Positions 59,962-64,000 of a stretch of DNA of 64,000 nt are shown one piece after another. Location of the stretch: assembly GCA_018716805.1 (NCBI GenBank), contig DVJL01000032.1:1-64000 (forward strand), read 5' to 3'. Made by a program: the position numbers and the translations under genes. Each line of letters opens with the position of its first letter. Within the stretch, counting starts at the first letter, position 1. This DNA is from Candidatus Faecivicinus avistercoris (GTDB taxonomy: Bacteria; Bacillota; Clostridia; Christensenellales; Aristaeellaceae). The notes under the pieces are model-generated. The model ran no database searches, had not been told where the DNA came from, and saw only the letters and a program-made list of their open reading frames with translations.

Positions 59962-61119
59962 ATGTCTTTTCGAGATTATCCATGGCGGTACGCGCTGTTT
60001 TTTATGGCCTACTATGCGGCCAATTCGGTCTTTCAGGGATATATGAGCCTCTACTATGCTGCGCGCGGGCTGGACGCGGCGCGCATCGGCGCGATCTTCT
60101 CCGCCATCGCGCTGGTGAGCGCCGCCGCGCAGCCCTGCTGGGGTCTGTGCGCCGACCGCGCGCGCAGCCGAAACCGCGTGCTGCGCCTGCTCGCGGCCGG
60201 ATCGTGCGCCACGGCGCTGTCCTTTCTGCTCGCCGATCGCTTTTTGCCGCTTCTGCTGCTGGGCTGCCTGTTCTCCTGCTTCTACACGTCCATTCAGCCC
60301 ATGGGCGATTCGATCGCGCTGACGGCGCTCAACGAACAGAACCAGCCGTTCGGCCCCGTCCGTCTCGCGGGCGGCGTGACGTTTGCGCTGGCATCGCTGG
60401 CGTTCGGCGCACTCATCGACGTTCCCGGAAGGGAAGCGTTGGCGGTCTGGTGCACAGCGGCACTGTGTCTGACGGTGATTCCCGCCAGCTATGCGCTTCC
60501 GGACACGCCGGGATACCAGTCGAGAGAGAACCGGAGGATGTCGATTGCCGCGCTCTTGAAGGATCGCGAGCTGATGCGGCTGATGCTGTTTATGCTGCCT
60601 ATGCAGATGACGATGGGCTATTTCTACACGTTCTTCTCACCGATGTTCTTGACCTTTGACGGTGCGAACGGCACGCTGCTCGGCTGGTGCTATTTCATTG
60701 CGACCATCGGCGAAATCCCCTATCTGCTGCTGTCCGACCGGCTGTACGACCGCTTCGGCGCAGGCCGGCTGATGTGCGCGGCCGGCGCGGCGCTGGCGCT
60801 GCGGTGGCTCCTGCTGGCGCTGACGCGCAACGTCGCCGTCATAATGGCCAGCCAGCTGCTGCACGGCTGGGGCTTCATCGTCATGACCGTCGCCATGGCC
60901 AAGCACATCTCGCGCACCGTGCCGGCCGGGCTGCAGGCGACCGGGCAGATGCTGCTGGCCGTGGTCAGCTACGGCTTTGCCCGCGCGATCGGCAATCTCG
61001 GCGGCGGGCTGCTCGCCGGCGCGCTCGGGCAGCAGAACGTATTCTACCTGACCAGTGGAATCTGCCTTCTGTCGCTCGTCCTGTTCGCGCCTTCCTTCTT
61101 CCGGCGAAGGCGCGCCTGA
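59962..61119 (+). CDS. MFS transporter (MFS_1-like/LacY-type)
   Basis: YAANSVFQGYMSLYYAARGLDAARIGAIFSAIALVSAAAQPCWGLCADRARSRNRVL. Confidence 0.9.
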   Translation: MSFRDYPWRYALFFMAYYAANSVFQGYMSLYYAARGLDAARIGAIFSAIALVSAAAQPCWGLCADRARSRNRVLRLLAAGSCATALSFLLADRFLPLLLLGCLFSCFYTSIQPMGDSIALTALNEQNQPFGPVRLAGGVTFALASLAFGALIDVPGREALAVWCTAALCLTVIPASYALPDTPGYQSRENRRMSIAALLKDRELMRLMLFMLPMQMTMGYFYTFFSPMFLTFDGANGTLLGWCYFIATIGEIPYLLLSDRLYDRFGAGRLMCAAGAALALRWLLLALTRNVAVIMASQLLHGWGFIVMTVAMAKHISRTVPAGLQATGQMLLAVVSYGFARAIGNLGGGLLAGALGQQNVFYLTSGICLLSLVLFAPSFFRRRRA

Positions 61120-61121
61120 CC

Positions 61122-62186
61122 TCAGCCCTTCGGGTGTGCAGCGTCCAGGCTGCGCACGGCGGACAGGATCAGCTTGCCCAGCGACAGAAACAGCATCGAC
61201 TTTGTGCGCAGGTCGAGGCCGTCGAGGGCGTCGAGCATTTGCCAGCCCGACTTCCGCCAGTTTTCCGAAATTTCATCCAGCGTCCGCGCCTGCGTCGCGC
61301 CGACGATGTCGTACAGCGCCTCGACGAACGCCTCGCGGTCGGCAAGGCTCATCGAATTCAGCCATTGCCGGATCGTCCGGTCGGCATACAGGCTCGCGCC
61401 GCTCAGCTCCTCGACGGTGACAAAGCCATCCGGCGTCACCTGCCACGAATAGGGGCTGTGCTGCAGGGGACCGACGGCGTCCGAGCGGACGACGTGGTAG
61501 CGCGGCGACCGCTCCAGCAGGATGCCGACGATGGACGCTTCGGGAAGCCACGTCTCGATTCGCGGCTCCACGGCGCGATAGCCGGCACTGTCCATCACGC
61601 CGGGATTCAGGCCGGGGCCGTCGTAGTTCATGACCAGCGAGATGCGAGCCTGCGCCGCGCCGGAGCAGCGCGCCGCGGCGTAGACCGCAAGGTTGCCGCC
61701 TTTTGAATGACCGCCCACGCGCAGCGGGATGCCGAGCACCGCGGCCTGATCGAGAAAGCGCACGGCTTCGCGCTGCGCGGGCACTTCCTCGGCAAACGCC
61801 ATGTTGAAGTCCTCCTTCCACCCCACCAGCGTGGCGTCCGTTCCCCGAAAGGCGACGAACGCGCGGCCATCTCCGGTCAGGGCGGTCAGCGCGGCAAACT
61901 GCATCTCCTCGCTTTCGCTGAACTTCTCCTCGAAGCGCTGAAGTTCCATGTCGCGAAAGCGCGGGCTGTCCGCCATTGCGCGCAGAAACTTCAGCCCGTC
62001 GCCTTCCGCCCCTCCCCCGTCCGCCGCGCGCGCGGCCGCCTCGCCGAGCGTTGCGGGTGCGGGGCTCTTCAGCGGCATCGAGGCCAGCCATGAGAGGATC
62101 AGGCCGTCCACCGGCGTGAACGGCGCCGCCGTCATCGAAAGCCCTCCCCGCCAATAGAGGTAATCAAATAGGTTCGCCAAATCCAT
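61122..62186 (-). CDS. Mbeg1-like (DUF2974) alpha/beta hydrolase fold protein
   Basis: FVAFRGTDATLVGWKEDFNMAF; RVGGHSKGGNLAVYAA lipase-like nucleophile elbow. Confidence 0.9.
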   Translation of the reverse strand: MDLANLFDYLYWRGGLSMTAAPFTPVDGLILSWLASMPLKSPAPATLGEAAARAADGGGAEGDGLKFLRAMADSPRFRDMELQRFEEKFSESEEMQFAALTALTGDGRAFVAFRGTDATLVGWKEDFNMAFAEEVPAQREAVRFLDQAAVLGIPLRVGGHSKGGNLAVYAAARCSGAAQARISLVMNYDGPGLNPGVMDSAGYRAVEPRIETWLPEASIVGILLERSPRYHVVRSDAVGPLQHSPYSWQVTPDGFVTVEELSGASLYADRTIRQWLNSMSLADREAFVEALYDIVGATQARTLDEISENWRKSGWQMLDALDGLDLRTKSMLFLSLGKLILSAVRSLDAAHPKG

Positions 62187-62392
62187 CGCCTCGCTTTTCG
62201 ATCATTCTATGGCCATGGGCGGGAAAAATGACGGAGGGACAATCGCCAAACGCCGGACAAATCTTTGTCGAAATGCTTGAAGTTGGCACCGCTATCTGAT
62301 ATAATGGTCATGGTTTATTAAGGTAAACGCCGTTTCCTGCGAGTGCAGCCCGACTGCACCCGCGCGCATTCTCATCGAAAGGTGGTTATTCC

Positions 62393-63445
62393 ATGAAAAT
62401 TGCAATCATCGGCTGCGGCACGATTGCCAACTCGGCGCACATACCGTCCTATATGAACAACCCGGAGGCGGAGATCAAGTATTTCTGCGACATCATCCCG
62501 GAGAAGGCGCAGGCCGCGGTGGAGAAATACGGCTGCGGCACGGCTGTGACCGACTATCGCGAAGTGCTGGCCGACCCGGAGATCGAGGCCGTTTCCGTCT
62601 GCACGCCGAACTACGCGCACGCCGAGATCTCGATCGCCGCGATGCGCGCCGGCAAGGATGTGCTGTGCGAAAAACCGGCGGCGCGCACCTATTCCGAGGC
62701 GCTTGAAATGCTCAAGGTGCAGCGCGAGACCGGCCGCATCCTCAACATCGGCGTCGTCAACCGCTTCAACGACAGCGTCAACCTCATCAAGCGCTACATC
62801 GACAGCGGCAAGCTCGGCGACATCTTCCACGTCTACGTCTCCTTCCGCGCGCACCGCTCGATTCCGGGTCTCGGCGGCGCGTTCACGACCAAGGCGATCG
62901 CCGGCGGCGGCGTGCTGATCGACTGGGGCGTGCACTATCTCGACATCGTGATGTACTGCTGCGGCGACCCGAAGCCGCTGACCGTGACCGGCGAGGCGTT
63001 CTGCAAGCTGGGCAAGGACATGAAGAACTACGTCTACAAGAACATGTGGGCGGAGAACACCAAGAATCTCGACGGCACCTACGACGTCGATGACTCCGTG
63101 ACCGGCATGATCCGCACCGAGGGCCCGGTGATCACCTTCAACGGCGCGTGGGCGCAGAACATCGGCGAGAGCGAGACTTACATCGACTTCATGGGCGACA
63201 AGGGCGGCATCCGGCTGCAGTATGGATCGAACTTCAAGGTCTATCTGGCCGAAAACGGCGCGCTGGTCGAGTACGAGCCGGAGTTCAAGACGCGCGATCA
63301 CTTCCAGAACGAGATCGACGCCTTCATCCGCTGCGTCCAGAAGCGCGAGAAGCTGCCGTCGCACATCGAGACGGTCATCATCACCGCGCAGATCATGCAG
63401 GCGATCTACGATTCCGCCGAACAGCACGCCGAGGTCAAGCTGTAA
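62393..63445 (+). CDS. Gfo/Idh/MocA family oxidoreductase
   Basis: MKIAIIGCGTIANSAHIPSY; GKDVLCEKPAARTYSEALEML. Confidence 0.95.
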   Translation: MKIAIIGCGTIANSAHIPSYMNNPEAEIKYFCDIIPEKAQAAVEKYGCGTAVTDYREVLADPEIEAVSVCTPNYAHAEISIAAMRAGKDVLCEKPAARTYSEALEMLKVQRETGRILNIGVVNRFNDSVNLIKRYIDSGKLGDIFHVYVSFRAHRSIPGLGGAFTTKAIAGGGVLIDWGVHYLDIVMYCCGDPKPLTVTGEAFCKLGKDMKNYVYKNMWAENTKNLDGTYDVDDSVTGMIRTEGPVITFNGAWAQNIGESETYIDFMGDKGGIRLQYGSNFKVYLAENGALVEYEPEFKTRDHFQNEIDAFIRCVQKREKLPSHIETVIITAQIMQAIYDSAEQHAEVKL

Positions 63446-63464
63446 GCCATAGGAGAATGCAGTT

Positions 63465-64000
63465 ATGAAAATCGGATTTATCGATTACTACCTCGATGAG
63501 TGGCACGCGAACAACTATCCGAACTGGATTCGCGAAGCCTCAAACGGCGAGATGGAAGTTTCGCTGGCCTACGGCATGATCGACAGCCCGATCGGCGGCC
63601 GGACGAACGCGCAGTGGTGCGCAGACATGGGCATTGCGCAGGCGGCGACGATCGCCGAGGTCGTCGAGCAGTGCGACGGAATCATCGTCCTCTCGCCCGA
63701 CAACTGCGAGATGCACGAGGAGCTGAGCCAGCTTCCGCTGAAGTCCGGCAAGCCGACCTACATCGACAAGACCTTCGCGCCCGATTACCCGACCGCGAAG
63801 CGCATCTTCGACCTCGCCGAGGCGAACGGCACGCCGTGCTATTCGACGTCCGCGCTGCGCTACGCCGATGAATACGCGAGCGCCGGCCCGGCCGACGCCA
63901 TCGCCAGCTGGGGTCCGAACGGCTTCGAGACGTATTCGATCCACCAGCTGGAGCCGGTCATGATGCTGATCGACAGCGCGCCCGCGCGCGTGATGTACGT
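63465..64000 (+). CDS. Gfo/Idh/MocA-like dehydrogenase, N-terminal part (3' end outside the window)
   Basis: MKIGFIDYYLDEWHANNYPNWIREASNGEMEV...KPTYIDKTFAPDYPTAKRIFDLAEANGTP; RBS AGGAG. Confidence 0.8.
   Translation, partial: MKIGFIDYYLDEWHANNYPNWIREASNGEMEVSLAYGMIDSPIGGRTNAQWCADMGIAQAATIAEVVEQCDGIIVLSPDNCEMHEELSQLPLKSGKPTYIDKTFAPDYPTAKRIFDLAEANGTPCYSTSALRYADEYASAGPADAIASWGPNGFETYSIHQLEPVMMLIDSAPARVMY

Overview
This 64 kb window is GC-rich chromosomal DNA, most likely from a spore-forming Clostridia/Christensenellales-like Firmicute. That placement is inferred from spoIID, a SpoIIQ-like M23 gene, GerMN, dacF, walRK-like genes and overall gene content. No rRNA, tRNA or CRISPR array was recognised. 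About 50 genes are supported. Most are housekeeping: gyrA/gyrB, dnaK-like, tex, radA, holA, comEC, recX, yebC, rnhA, trmL, pseudouridine synthases, three OmpR-type two-component systems, and MATE/MFS transporters. The most unusual parts are: (1) a ~390-bp intergenic element at 58023-58410 built almost entirely of about 12 tandem hairpins, bounded by ~38-bp terminal inverted repeats that each carry a palindrome (MITE-like); (2) a DnaK / J-protein / DUF5685 gene trio, where the J-protein has a Tyr/Gly/Asn-rich prion-like linker and the DUF5685 protein carries two Asp-rich motifs like class I isoprenoid synthases; (3) a gyrA QRDR codon reading Arg (AGA) where Ser is usual; (4) a conserved-looking structured RNA candidate after yebC; (5) a frameshifted secreted Cys/His-repeat protein with 54-bp tandem repeats; (6) a long hairpin that sequesters the Shine-Dalgarno of the SpoIIQ-like gene. 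All homology calls were made by eye from the translations; no database search was run.
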